Shown: positions 34,577-46,100 of the stretch, in pieces
How the letters are laid out: each line of letters begins with the position of its first letter
How positions within the stretch are numbered: the first letter of the stretch is position 1
Source of the DNA: Mytilisepta virgata
Lineage: Eukaryota > Mollusca > Bivalvia > Mytilida > Mytilidae
Assembly (NCBI GenBank): GCA_028015205.1
Contig: CM051514.1
Coordinates: 30,644,150-30,708,149 of the forward strand
Length of the DNA stretch: 64,000 nucleotides
Direction: 5' to 3'
Translations under genes and position numbers: made by a program
Notes under the pieces: model-generated
The model's database searches: none
Told to the model about the DNA's origin: nothing
Seen by the model: the letters and a program-made list of their open reading frames with translations, nothing else

Positions 34577-34973
34577 TTAAGGATGCTCGCTGGTCATGTT
34601 TTGGTCTTTTTGTCAGATTTTCCTCGGGTTTTATTCATTTCTTAAACATGAATTTTTTTGCCCATGTACCCCCACTTTTTCTTTTATAATTCAATCATTT
34701 ATACCTTAATTACTTTGATATTTGACAAAATTTTATGAAATCCTTTTTATTTTTTCATACATCTTTGAGATACTGAAGTTGTCACTGCAAAGACAATAAA
34801 AAATCCAGAGAAAACCCATTTCCTGCAAATTTTCAAGGCCTTATAGCCCTTATATAAGCACATGAACCTATATTTTATTCTTGCTTATTTGTTTACTATT
34901 CATATGTTCTCTCAAACTAAAACACCTATTTCAAATCCTATTTATTTCCTATTAGACCAGCGATCATCCTTAA
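34577..34973. mobile_element. 397-bp TTAA-targeted MITE, copy 1
   Basis: Starts TTAAGGATGCTCGCTGG and ends CCAGCGATCATCCTTAA, so terminal inverted repeats of about 13 bp lie inside a TTAA duplication. Similar in length and internal wording (TTTCAAGGCCTTATA, GAAAACCCATTTCCTGC) to 59536-59924 and, more distantly, 46932-47331. TTAA targeting is typical of piggyBac-type transposases, which is an inference for this family. The frame at 34862-35146 is non-genic. Confidence 0.85.
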
Positions 34974-36735
34974 ATATCGGCTTCCGTGAACCCACATTTA
35001 GGGATTACTACACGCAGATCAAGTTCCAATTTTCGGATTCATGTTCAGCATTTATCATTCCTAATATCTGCTCCCTCATAACGTGCAATATAGCCAAATC
35101 AGTGTTTAGAAATGTTAATCACCCCTTGGCTCTTAGCAATTTCTAACATTGTATATACTGTATATAATGTTAGATAATTCTTTTGAAGAAAAATAAATTT
35201 AGTTAGCAGAATGTAGCTATTTTCTTTTCAGTGAAAAAAATGTCAAAACCTAGAAAAGGCAATGTCAAATTTGAAGTCAACATTAGCTGGGAGTTAATCT
35301 AATTGTATTGACTATAGTTATTTCAGCACCATAATAGTACATGTTAATTTTGTATCAGGTAAAATCGGCAACTACTTATATTGGCATCTAGTGAAAATGG
35401 CACTCAAAATTTATTCTGTCCTTTAAAAAATAGATAAGGCAAACATGCCAATGCTCCGGCTTTCACTCTTAGTCTCCGGGAATTTGACCCCCTTACCATG
35501 TCAACGGTTTGGTAGTAATATTCTCATGGATTTTCAAATTTCTCGGGGGAAAAATCTGCGCATATCTTTTTCCATAACAGAGGTAAAAGTTTAAGAAAAA
35601 TCATTATCAAGTCTTCAGCAGAAAATCTTTATGTTTTACCCAGAAAGTCAGAAGAAAATCTTTATGTTTTACCAAGAAAGTCAAATTACTGTGGAAACAC
35701 CAGCAAATAACTTTCAATTCATCTTTGGCCGGAGAGCTTTACCCCCGGGCTTTACGCTTGACCCACTGGGGTCCTTAAATGGTCACCAGACCCCTCGCTG
35801 ATTTTATCATGGTTGCTCTTATTTATACACGTTATATGTTGACATGTATGATAAGGTGGCCTTAATATAGTGGTGAGTGAATTGGATATGCATGTAAACC
35901 AATACATGCAGTATGATTTCGAAAATAGGCACTTTGGGTAAGGAATTAGTTCTTTTTTTTTTTTTTTTTTTTAATTATTTTAAATTATTATCTGTGTTAT
36001 TCTCTGTATTTTGTGAAAATTTATAAAATTTCATGTGTGGATCTTTTTTGCCTTTTTATTCACCGCGCAAGGAAGACATCAAAATTTGAGCTTTCTGTAT
36101 CGTTCTTTGCACTTATTTGACATTTTAACACAGTGTAATTAACATGCAGTGACAAACTGAAGGTCTTTAAATTTGTTCCAAGTGAATCTTTCCTGAGTTA
36201 TACCTCTTGATAATGCAGACATCAAAATTTTTATCTTGTTTTGTTGTGGTTCGTCTCATAAGATGAGTTCCATATGAATTATTGCATGTCAGAGATTTTC
36301 TTGGTCGCTGAATTATACTATTTATTTGTAAGTTCCATCAATCAATCACAAAGTAGAAATTTCTATGATTCATTGTCAGGTTTTTAGATGGACACATTTA
36401 TGCAGATGTATCATATTATTTAGCCAAGCTGACTCTATGCTGACTATGCTGGTCCTCACGTGATACAATATGGGTAATTCCTATAAATGCCTTATATCAA
36501 GTTTCAAATCACTTGGCCAAATTTTTCCAGACAAAAAGCTTTTTGAAGTTCGACAAACGAGAACTACAATTGACTTTGTTTGTCGTTTTACTTTTAACCT
36601 GACTAGAAGAAAATATGTAAGCATTTGTAAAAAGTATCCTTCCATATGTCTTCATACATGTACCAAGTTTCAGCGAATTTGTCTGAGGAGCCTCCTCATA
36701 GAAGTTCCAAAGATAAAAGTTATCAGACGACACTT
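34974..36735. other. No gene recognised
   Basis: AT-rich DNA with an oligo-T run at about 35950-35972 and a short direct repeat around 35605-35690 (AGAAAATCTTTATGTTTTAC twice). Nothing else supported. Confidence 0.5.
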
Positions 36736-36740
36736 GGGTC

Positions 36741-37002
36741 GTGGCCGAGTGGTCTAGGTAGTTTGTCATGACTACTAATGATTACTAGCCTGGCAACACT
36801 GAGTTTGTGAGTTCGAATCTCATGTGTGACTTGGTGGTTCAACTCCAATCTTAATTGACAAGTATTGCCAATTTTACTACCAAAGTTGGTGGTCATCTCT
36901 AGGTGCTCCGGCTTCCTTTACCAATAAAAACTGGCTAAGGCAAAATAGCCAAATGTGCTGAAAATGACACAAAACCCTAACTAAACAAACAAACAAACAA
37001 AC
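36741..37002 (+). mobile_element. tRNA-derived SINE, copy 2, diverged
   Basis: A box GTGGCCGAGTGG and B box GTGAGTTCGAATCTCA are well preserved, and the tail is an AAAC repeat. The central part has decayed relative to the other copies. ACTTGGGTC (36732-36740) and ATTTGGGTC (37003-37011) are a target duplication with one change, so this is an older insertion than copies 1 and 3. Confidence 0.85.
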
Positions 37003-37037
37003 ATTTGGGTCAATTTCTGTAACACTTTTCTAAATTC

Positions 37038-37093
37038 TTAAGAGTAAAATTATACAGATTCTAGTAAAACTTTTGAGTGATTTTACTCTTAAG
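37038..37093. repeat. Small palindrome CTTAAGAGTAAAAT
   Basis: CTTAAGAGTAAAATTA at the left and GATTTTACTCTTAAG at the right bracket a 56-bp foldback. It may be a minimal MITE. Confidence 0.6.
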
Positions 37094-37099
37094 ATATTT

Positions 37100-38530
37100 T
37101 TTGAAAATGGCTCATTCAGTTTTAAAAGTATTACAAGTAATTCCTCAAAAGTACAACATAAGTACAATGTAGCATCTTCCCCAAGGATAGCTTTGTTTTT
37201 ACAGACGCAGCTCACCGATTTTTCCTAACAGAAATTTCTGGCATTTTAATTTTAAACTTGCTGTCCGGACACCTCAGTTCATAAAATGGTTTTTTTCGCA
37301 TTTTGAAAGTCCAAACGTCTGAATTATTGGACAATCTTTTATTGGTTAATTAACCTTATTGAGTCGTCAAAAAAAACATAAAAATTGTAAATTTGTTAAT
37401 AAATGCTATGTTTGTATACCTCACAAATGATTCTGAATGGGGAATTTCCAATAGAAAAATTAAGGCACCTGAAACTTTCAAAAAATTAATAATTTGAATT
37501 TTTCAACTCAGACTTATCCAAAAATTTGCAAAAACTGTTATTCTAATACTTTCAATGTGCTTTGTGAATATTTCATGCAATACAGGCTTGTAATACTTAA
37601 TTTTATAAAATCTCATATTAAGAGCTATCTCCCTTTTACATTGAAAATTCCATAGGTGGGATTCTTTTGTTTCTCTGGAGGACACGATTGAACAAAATCA
37701 GGTAAGTTCAATTGTTCAGTTACGACTTAGCTCATTGCATCTTTCACCCAAGTGACTAGACAATTCACATTGATATAGGTAATCAAATTTTGAAAATCCA
37801 TTTTATGAACTGCGGTCAGTAGTCTGCTTTTGAAAAGAATTACTGATGAAATGAAGCATTCCATTATTCCTTTGTACCAAGCTGTAATTATTTGATGTTT
37901 GTTGATGATATGGCCAACTTCTAGAAAGCAACTGAAAAATTAACAGAGAACAATTTTATTGCAGTTTCATCTTTACTTTATATACTGTAGAGTTCATTCT
38001 TGAATTTACTATTTATGTCTCTGTGTCCTGTTCTCCTCTCCTCAAGGTGATCAAATCTGAAATACAATGTCAATATGTATAATAATAAAATTTGTTTTAA
38101 CAAGAACTTTTACCCTTAACATATTATTATATGAATATCAGTGGCGGATCCAGAGGGGGCCGTGGAGGGAATATGCACCCCCCCCCCATGATCTTTTTAC
38201 TCAAAAGAGCTAGACCACTGTCACATTAACTTCTAAAACACGCTTATTTTTACATGATTTTAACTTTGTTAACATTTACACTCCATGCATTTTAAGATTT
38301 AATAGACCGTTCAAAGTTTATACACGTAGCTTCGATTCTATTAGATTACACATTTTACTACTAAAAAACATTGATGTCCCACCCTACTTGACACTTCAGT
38401 GTATTCTTCAATGTAGCAAAAATGGAACATGACATATGCTGTAACACTTCGTTGATCATATATTGCTTGTACATTAGTTTTTGTGATCTTTGGTTCTAAT
38501 GGTTACATCTTATGATGTTTACTACATGTA
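37100..38530. other. No gene recognised
   Basis: AT-rich non-coding DNA. An oligo-C run near 38178 follows GGCGGATCCAGAGGGGGCCG. No coding or repeat structure beyond that. Confidence 0.5.
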
Positions 38531-38535
38531 GTAGT

Positions 38536-39880
38536 ATTTATTGTTATCCCCGCACTTTTGAAGAAAGTTTGGAGATATTGCGATTGTCTCCGTCCCTCCG
38601 CCCGTTCGTCACACTTTCTTGCGACATCAACTCCTCCTTCACTTTTGGGTTTAGGAATTTAATTTAAATTATATAGAATGGTTGTGTACAGTAGTGTCAT
38701 GCAAGATACAAACTGTATATAGTAATATGTAATGCACAATATTTACATGTACATGTGGAACTAAATTTAAGAAGTTTAATTTTCTAAAATTGGGACCCAT
38801 AGGGGCCTAATTTCGAATATTTTCAATTTAAGCTTGTGGCACAAACTCATTTTTCAATTAATGCATTTTATTTCCTATACAGTAGTGTCATGCACAATAT
38901 TTAGATGTGCAATAAGGTTTTAGAATTTAATTTTAATTTTCTAAAATTGAGACCCACAGCGGTCTGATTTTGAAAATTGTGAATATAAGTTTGTGACATA
39001 AAATTTATCCTTCATTTTCCAATGTATGCATTTTTTTCTAAACAGTATTGACATGCACAATATGTAGTTTGCAAAAAGCTTTTAAAAATTTTGATTTTCA
39101 AAACATGGGGCCAAGAGGGGGGAATTTTAAAAAAAAATGATGAATTTAATCGTGTGACCTTAACTTTTTTCATTATCCCCGCACTTTCGAAGATATAGCG
39201 ATTGTCTCCGTCCGTCCATCTGTTCGTCGCACTTTCTTGTGAAATCAACTCCTCCTTAGGAATTTTTTGGTTGTATACCACCTGTAGATGCGCAATAAGG
39301 TTTTAGAATTTTGATTTTCGAAACAAGGGGCACACAGCGGTTGAACTTCAAAAATTTGGAATTTAAGCTTGTGACCTAAACTCATCTTTCATTTTACAAT
39401 TTATGCATTTTATTTCTATACGGTATTGCCATACACTATATGTTGATGCACAATAAGGTTTTAGAATTTTGATTTTCTAAAATTGGGTCACACAGGGGTA
39501 AAATTTTGAAAAACTATCAATTTAAGCTTGTGACATAAACTCGTCTTTTGTTTTTCAATACAGTATTTTATTTCTATACAGTATTCATGGTATTGTCAAA
39601 CACCATATGCAGATGTGCAATAAGGTTTTAGAATTTAATTTTCTAAAATTGGGGTCCACACCTTGTGACCTTAATTTCTCTCGTTTTTGCAATTTATTCA
39701 TTTTGCTTATATATAGTATTGTCCTACACTATGTAGTTGCACATTAATTATTTAGGATATCAATTTTTAAACCAGGGGCTCATGTCAAATTTCAAAAATT
39801 GTCAGTTTAAGCTTGTGAACTAAGTTTTTTCATTTTTCATTAGATTTCTGTTCCAGAGTGGGATGTGACTTATTCATCAA
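38536..39880 (+). mobile_element. Element with duplicated CCGTCCG head and ~160-bp minisatellite
   Basis: The head TTATCCCCGCACTTTTGAAG with TTGTCTCCGTCC occurs at 38546 and again at 39173. Around and between, units carry TGCACAATAT, GCAATAAGGTTTTAGAATTT, CTAAAATTGGG and TTTAAGCTTGTG words at about 38730, 38890, 39050, 39285, 39430, 39600 and 39735, a spacing of roughly 160 bp. Non-coding. It lies just downstream of the end of the cysteine-rich gene. Confidence 0.65.
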
Positions 39881-39961
39881 AAATAAGGAACACGCTATAT
39901 GTTAATTGGTGAAATTTAATTTTCTGGATGAGGGGCGTATCATGCGCTCATTGCGCAGCTG

Positions 39962-39967
39962 TTTATT
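39962..39967 (-). terminator. Polyadenylation signal AATAAA of the cysteine-rich gene
   Basis: AATAAA on the minus strand, 26 bp after the in-frame TAA (39993-39995). Its position supports 39993-40171 being the terminal coding exon. Confidence 0.65.
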
Positions 39968-39992
39968 GCATTTGGGTAAGTGTCCCAACTAC

Positions 39993-40171
39993 TTACAGGG
40001 GTACAGGGATAACTTGATTCCGACAGTCAAGCTTTCTAGTGTTACAACTTACATTATCAACACAACAGACATCAGGGCTGCAGCAGTCATTCTCTGAAGT
40101 TGCTTCGGTTGTACAGTTGTTGTTCTTTGTACAAAATGCACCTGGATTGTTTTCAAAGCAAAGGAATCCAC
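39993..40171 (-). CDS. Terminal exon of the cysteine-rich gene
   Basis: Acceptor TTGCAG precedes 40171. The exon opens with the second and third bases of a split codon, as the other exons do, and reads 58 codons to TAA at 39993-39995. Cysteine pattern: C-x8-C-x5-C-x9-CC-x4-CC-x5-C-x6-C, then a short tail ending VIPVPL. Two GTAAGT words lie in the exon (at 40052 and near 39996). Using the first would give phase 0 and break the module rule, so I prefer read-through to the stop, supported by AATAAA 26 bp further on. Alternative splicing there cannot be excluded. Confidence 0.7.
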
Positions 40172-43100
40172 CTGCAATTTATTATATTTACATTTAAGAT
40201 AAGTAAAGTCTTTCACAAAGAGAAAACTTTTGAGGAGGTGTGTCCTTATTCACAAATAGTGCCATTTTCCTGTCTCTCCGGGTTCCCTAAAAACCCCATT
40301 AAAACTGACAGCCACAAGTTAGCCAGTTGTGTCTGAAAGTTGCGTAGAATACTAATAAACGAAACCAAACTCAACTTATCAAATTTTATCAACTTTCATT
40401 AAAATTTTTCATGTTTTTGATATATTATTCATTCCCTATTTCTCCTTTTAGTCTTCAATGAATACTCAATCAAAAGTTAAATTACATTTTTATTTTGTTT
40501 GTCATATCGGATACATAGGAAAACAAATTAAGGTAGATCATACCTAATACACTGGGCATCTTTTTCAGACATCTTGCAAATTTGTATGTAAATATATATT
40601 TTCAACTAGCAACTAGTATTTGATATAATGTAAAATTTATATCTTAATTTATTTAAATTAAAAAATTGACAAAAATGCATAACTGGCAAAATTACAAAAT
40701 TATATTCTAAAAAGAACGATTTTCAGGGGAGATAACTGGTGGAAAATGTTTCTAATGAAATGTAAAGGAAATTTTTTATTGTATGAAAAATTTGGATTTT
40801 CCCTATATAATATATATAAAATTTACCAACATTAAGACTCAATTATCTCAAAATCAAGAATGGTGACTTATGTTTTTTAAATTGAAATTTCAAAGTATAT
40901 CCATCCAACATCCTGCCTGAAAAAAAATCAAGGAAATCTATCTGCTGAAAATATAGTATTGATATACCTTAAATAACTGCAATTGCCAAATACAAAGTAA
41001 AACTGAAATAATATAGCAACATCTGTGAACTGCAGCAGAAAATAAATGTGAACCAAATATCTTGAGATGAAAACCATCTTTTGAGGAATCTACTTTTGAG
41101 CATCCTGCTTTGTTTAACTTAAATTAATGGCTTGCTCATTTAATGAGAGGTGTACACTATATTGGGGTTGTGGGCTATTTTTACAATGTAACATTTATCT
41201 AGATTGACAACAGAGAGGGACACATTTGTGAACAGAGATCTGTGATCTGCAAAGTTAAAGTAAGTTCGTGACCTTGATTTTCAATGTTGAGATTTCAACA
41301 CAATTTGCAAAACACCTTAAAGTGATTTAGAACAATCACAAAAAGTGTCAATATCTAATGTCAAGCAGTACATATTAAAAATAGTGAGCGGAAATGGTTC
41401 GTTATGGAGAACAAGCATATAAATGTTACGTCATTTTTTTAATTTTGTGATGTTTTGAATTTGACACATTCAGTTAAATTTCTAATCAATGTGAAAAGGT
41501 CTATAACATATTAACATTTTATTTTTATTTATTATATTAACTATATTTATTTATTTATTTAATAATTCTTTTGGTAAAATACAAATAAAATCAAAATTAA
41601 TATGCTGCACAGCAAACTTAATTTTGGTTTATACAAAACGATGCTTGTTAAAAAGAAATTTGGGAAATCAAAACGCATTTTATTTGAGAATTTTCTCTAG
41701 AATTCAATAAGTTTTCTGTAACCAGAGAACGATTTCTTAAAATAGCTATCTTACAATAACAAATAACCAAAGCATTGCATAATATAACATTATGGCAGTT
41801 TACTGAATGCAGTGTCATGCTTTATGGACCACCTAATAACAGGATTGCCTAAGGCCTTATCCTATGTAAACATTATCCTAGAGGATAAATTATTCAGAAA
41901 ATGTACATCCTACCAGATGGAATTTATTAAATAAGGGAACAAATTTATTAAGAAATTTTATCCTAGAGGTAAGATAAAATATCGCAGTGGATTGAAAGTC
42001 TACAAAAAAATATCCCAGGGGATAAAATTCATAAGAAATTTAGTGGATATCTCGGTCTTTAAGGTGGTACCCAACACCTTGACTAAAATAAATTTGGCTC
42101 GTTTAATTTTTATAAAACTTTTGGCAAATATTTACTTTTACGTGTTGACATAAATGTTGATTTTTTTTAGTAAATAGAATTTCACACTTCACGGGAATAA
42201 TTTCATTGAATATATAGCAGTCTGGCAAAACATCAATTTTGATCATAGAGAAGCTTAATTTCTCTTTACTTATTAAAATTGATTAAAACGCTCTGGTGAT
42301 TTTTAAGAGTTATCTCTCTGTAGTGTTGGGTACCACCTTAAGTCTTTTTATCTATTGTACTCTATCATTTAATTTAAAACTTCTATTTGTTATGAGTACA
42401 ACAATCTGTTCACATGCCAATTTTTATATGGAAATTAAAGTGGAAAAAAATGAAACCGAAGCTAGACCAAACTGGAAATGTTAGAGAACAGAACTGCAAT
42501 CAAGCATTTAAGAATATATTTCTATATAAACAGTTTAAGTTAAACATAAAATTCAATTTAGATGAAATGTATCTGATCAATTTATACTTTTGATATTATT
42601 AGTGTTTTCCATTCCTAAGACATTGTTATAATTTAAGAAATAACTGTAACTGTTGTAAATATCCAATAAGTATTTTTTTCCCACCGGATAATATATATAC
42701 GATATTCTACCCCCTAGGAAATATTTTACTGAAATAGTCTCCAGTTTGTGGGATAATTATTCTTATGATATTTTTTCCATGTACGATATATTATCGGCCC
42801 ACAATGTGGGTAAAATTTAGGTGATATAAGGAATATTTTTTCGTGAAAATTAAGCTACAATACTGTAGATCCTGTGACAACTTTTGACTCGGCAGAACAA
42901 TAATGTAGTTCCTGTGACAACTATTGACTCGGCGGAACAATAATATAGCTCCTGTTACAACTTTTGACCCTGTCGAGTCAAAAGGTGTCACAGGAGCTAC
43001 TAACATTATTGTAGCTAGTGAAAATTATGTCCATGGAAATACAATTTCGTACATATTTTATCCGGTGGAATTAAGTATTTCCGGTAGTAACAAATATTTT

Positions 43101-46100
43101 GTTACAGGCCAAAGACAGCGGGTAATATTTCATTCTAACTTCAAGATATCTCATATAATATATACGATATCTTATATGATCCAGTTCTATAAGATATCTT
43201 ATAAACTTTATAAGATATCTTCTAAAGTTTATAAGATATCATATAAAGTATATAAGATATCTCATAAAGTATGTAAGTATCTTCTTAATTTAATAAGATA
43301 TCTTATAAATATATTTTATATAAGATATCTTATATACTTTATATTTATAAGATATCTTATATAGTTTATGTCTTATATAGTTTATAAGATATTTCATACA
43401 ATTTATAAGATATCTCATATAATTTATAAGATATCTTATAAAAAATTATATGAGATATCTTATAAACTATATAAGATATCTTATAAAATATATAATATCT
43501 TATAAAATATATGATATCTTATAAACTTCATGAGATATCTTATATACTTTATAAGATATCTTGGGGCCTTGGTGGTATCTTATAAACTTTCGCGGCCGAA
43601 ATCAAGGACTCGGGCTGATAACAAGGGCAATATGAAAAAGACCATGTATTAATCTATAATTTTTTTTCGGTCATTATACTCTATTCTACAGACCCATCCA
43701 TACCCTCTCTTGGAAGGAAGTGACTTTTATATATAAATATGGAAAAACTCCATCCGGTTTTAAACCAAGAAAATTCTATTAGAGTACTTACATGTAGGAC
43801 AACATTTAATGTTACTATCAAAACAGAATCCCGTAGCTACACTTCCGCCACCACTTGGCCCACAACTGTCGTCATTAGCGAATACACATCTTCTGGGCGG
43901 AAAAAATTCCTCGCATCTCTGTTCGGCTATAACATAAAAATTGCTAAATATTTAAATTTTTTATTTTACACAGTAAAGGAAACTTCATAAAATCCCGACA
44001 CGAAAACTCTGCCTGTTTTGTTAGATCTTGACCCGAATTTGCCGCATGTCCCGTATCATATATATCAAATGATTTTAAATAAAAATGATTATTTGGATAA
44101 TGTTTTCTTGATTTGATAAGTATAATGCTCCTTCTTGAACGTTCACCAATTAACCCTTTTTTTAAACCAGATACCAGGGGCAGAAACATTTATCTGATAA
44201 TTACAAGTGTCATAATTATTTATATAAACATGCATTGTCTGTTGAGCCTGCCACATAGCTAATCATATCAGTCTTAAACATAAATTTGGATTATATTCCA
44301 GTGATACGGCTATAGATGGCTGTATTTTTTGGAAATTCGTCAATTGAAAAAGAAATTCAGCTGAACTTAAGCTGTTTAAAAACAGCAAAACAGCTGGAAA
44401 ACTTACAAAAATGACTACAAGACAATCATAATCTTTTTATTAAAAGATGTACACTAATGAAACAATATCAGATCTTTAAGTGAATTATGACAGCATTATC
44501 TTTGCCCAGTATACACGTTTTTCTTTGACATTGAAACTGCCTATATATCAATAACTCGTCGTTTGAATTGAACTGAATTCATCTCAAACCAAAAATTAAT
44601 CCACAATATTCCATCTTTCATAGAAAGGACAAACCTAAGAAGCAAATAAAAAAACCTAATCCATTGGACAGACAAATGAACAACCACAAGCACAACAAAT
44701 AAACACTGAAAACTAAAAAAACAATGAACAACACGAACGCCTATAAAAACCAGAAGTGAACCCAAGTGCTCTGGAAGTTTAAGCAGTTCCTGCTCTGCAT
44801 ACGGCATACCGCATCCGTCGTGATACGGTGAAATTTAACAAAGTCAATTCTGTGAAGGTCACAAATCAGTGGAGGCACATGAAATGTTACGACAGTGGGA
44901 ACAGGTCTAACATATATCATAGTTGATAATTTTCATTTGAAAAAAAGTTTAATAGCCTTTAAGTTGGCCAAACCAATCCTTAAAAGGCCAGAGGATTCTC
45001 TGACTAGATTTTACCGAACATTAAATTGAAATTCGATAAACTTCGCTTTTGAAGATTGACATAAACAGATTAATTTTTTTTAAATGCTATCTTAAACTAA
45101 AAAATAAAGTGTTTTTATTTTTCACCAGTACTTAATTGATTTTTTTACCTGCACAACATTTCTGTCCCTCACAACAATCGCCAACAGTGAAATTCCTATC
45201 AGGCGGGCAGTCCAGACCTGCATCAACACAAATTCCACCTGCATCTGCACAAAAGTCTGAAAGAGATTTATCTTGAAATTACAATTCGTTATGCGAAACA
45301 AAAGCTAAACTGAAACCAAGTCAATATGAAAATACAAAAAGTAATTTTTAGATTATGTGGTCACTAATAGGAAGAATTATTTTCAATTGACTGCTCAGTA
45401 TAATATTAAGCCAGGATTCTGCAAACATAGAGACTTTCTAGCAATTGGAAAGAAGGGTTTTTGTATGAGATGAATGTAGTGCATGTAAACACCATACTAA
45501 ATTTAGAACAGATCAACCAAAATCGGGTGGCCGAGTGGTCTAGGTAGTTCGTCATGAGTACTAATGATCACTAGCCTGTCAACACACAGTTGTGAGTTCA
45601 GATCTCACCTGTGGCGGGGTGTGTTCGACTCCCACCTCTGCCAATTTTCCAACCGAAGGTCGGTGGTTCTCTCCGGGTACTCCGGCTTCCTCCACCAATA
45701 AAAACTGGCCGCCGCGAAATAGCCAAATGTGCTGAAAACGGCGTTAAACCCTAACTAAACAAATATCAACCAAAATCGGCACATACTTTGTCCCTAATGT
45801 ACGTTCAGCAGTTTTGACAGGCTAGAAAAAACTAAACAACACTTTCTTCAGAAAGAAATTCCAACCTTGTCAGCCCAAGAAAGAAGTTTTTCGGTATCAG
45901 ACTTTCAAGCAAATTAGGCTCGTATGTACTTGTTATGGCCACCTTGATCATCACATACAATTTAGATAAATAATTACCTAGGATCTTTGTCGATATATTT
46001 GGTTTTAACTTTCTCAATAATTTCTGACGAGAAGATCTTCAAATACATTTTCATTTGCGTTAATGCCATTTTTATTTCTAAGCTGTACGTGTTGCCTTTT

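Larger units (their letters stand above)
41850..43640. repeat. Complex repeat with ATCCTAGAGGATAAA and AAGATATCTT palindromes
   Basis: The left part (41855-42040) has several palindromes of the ATCCTAGAGGATAAA / ATCCCAGGGGATAAA type. The middle (42660-42800) has CCACCGGATAAT and GGGATAATTATTC-type words. The right part is the 21-bp palindrome array at 43140-43580, and a MITE is nested inside. The stretch may be one large non-autonomous element, but I could not define its ends. Confidence 0.5.

Noticed and set aside
34862..35146. 94-codon frame with some hydrophobic stretches
   Set aside because: Its first part is the TTAA MITE right end, so it spans an element boundary and is not a gene.
42924..43364. 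146-codon plus-strand frame with repeated KISYK-type words
   Set aside because: It is the translation of the ATAAGATATCTTAT palindrome array; repeat periodicity explains the openness.
44541..44807. Minus-strand frame with PEHLGSLLVFIGVRV-like text, which looked vaguely like a recurrent mollusc repeat tail
   Set aside because: The resemblance is from memory only and no element ends, motif or second copy could be found in the window.
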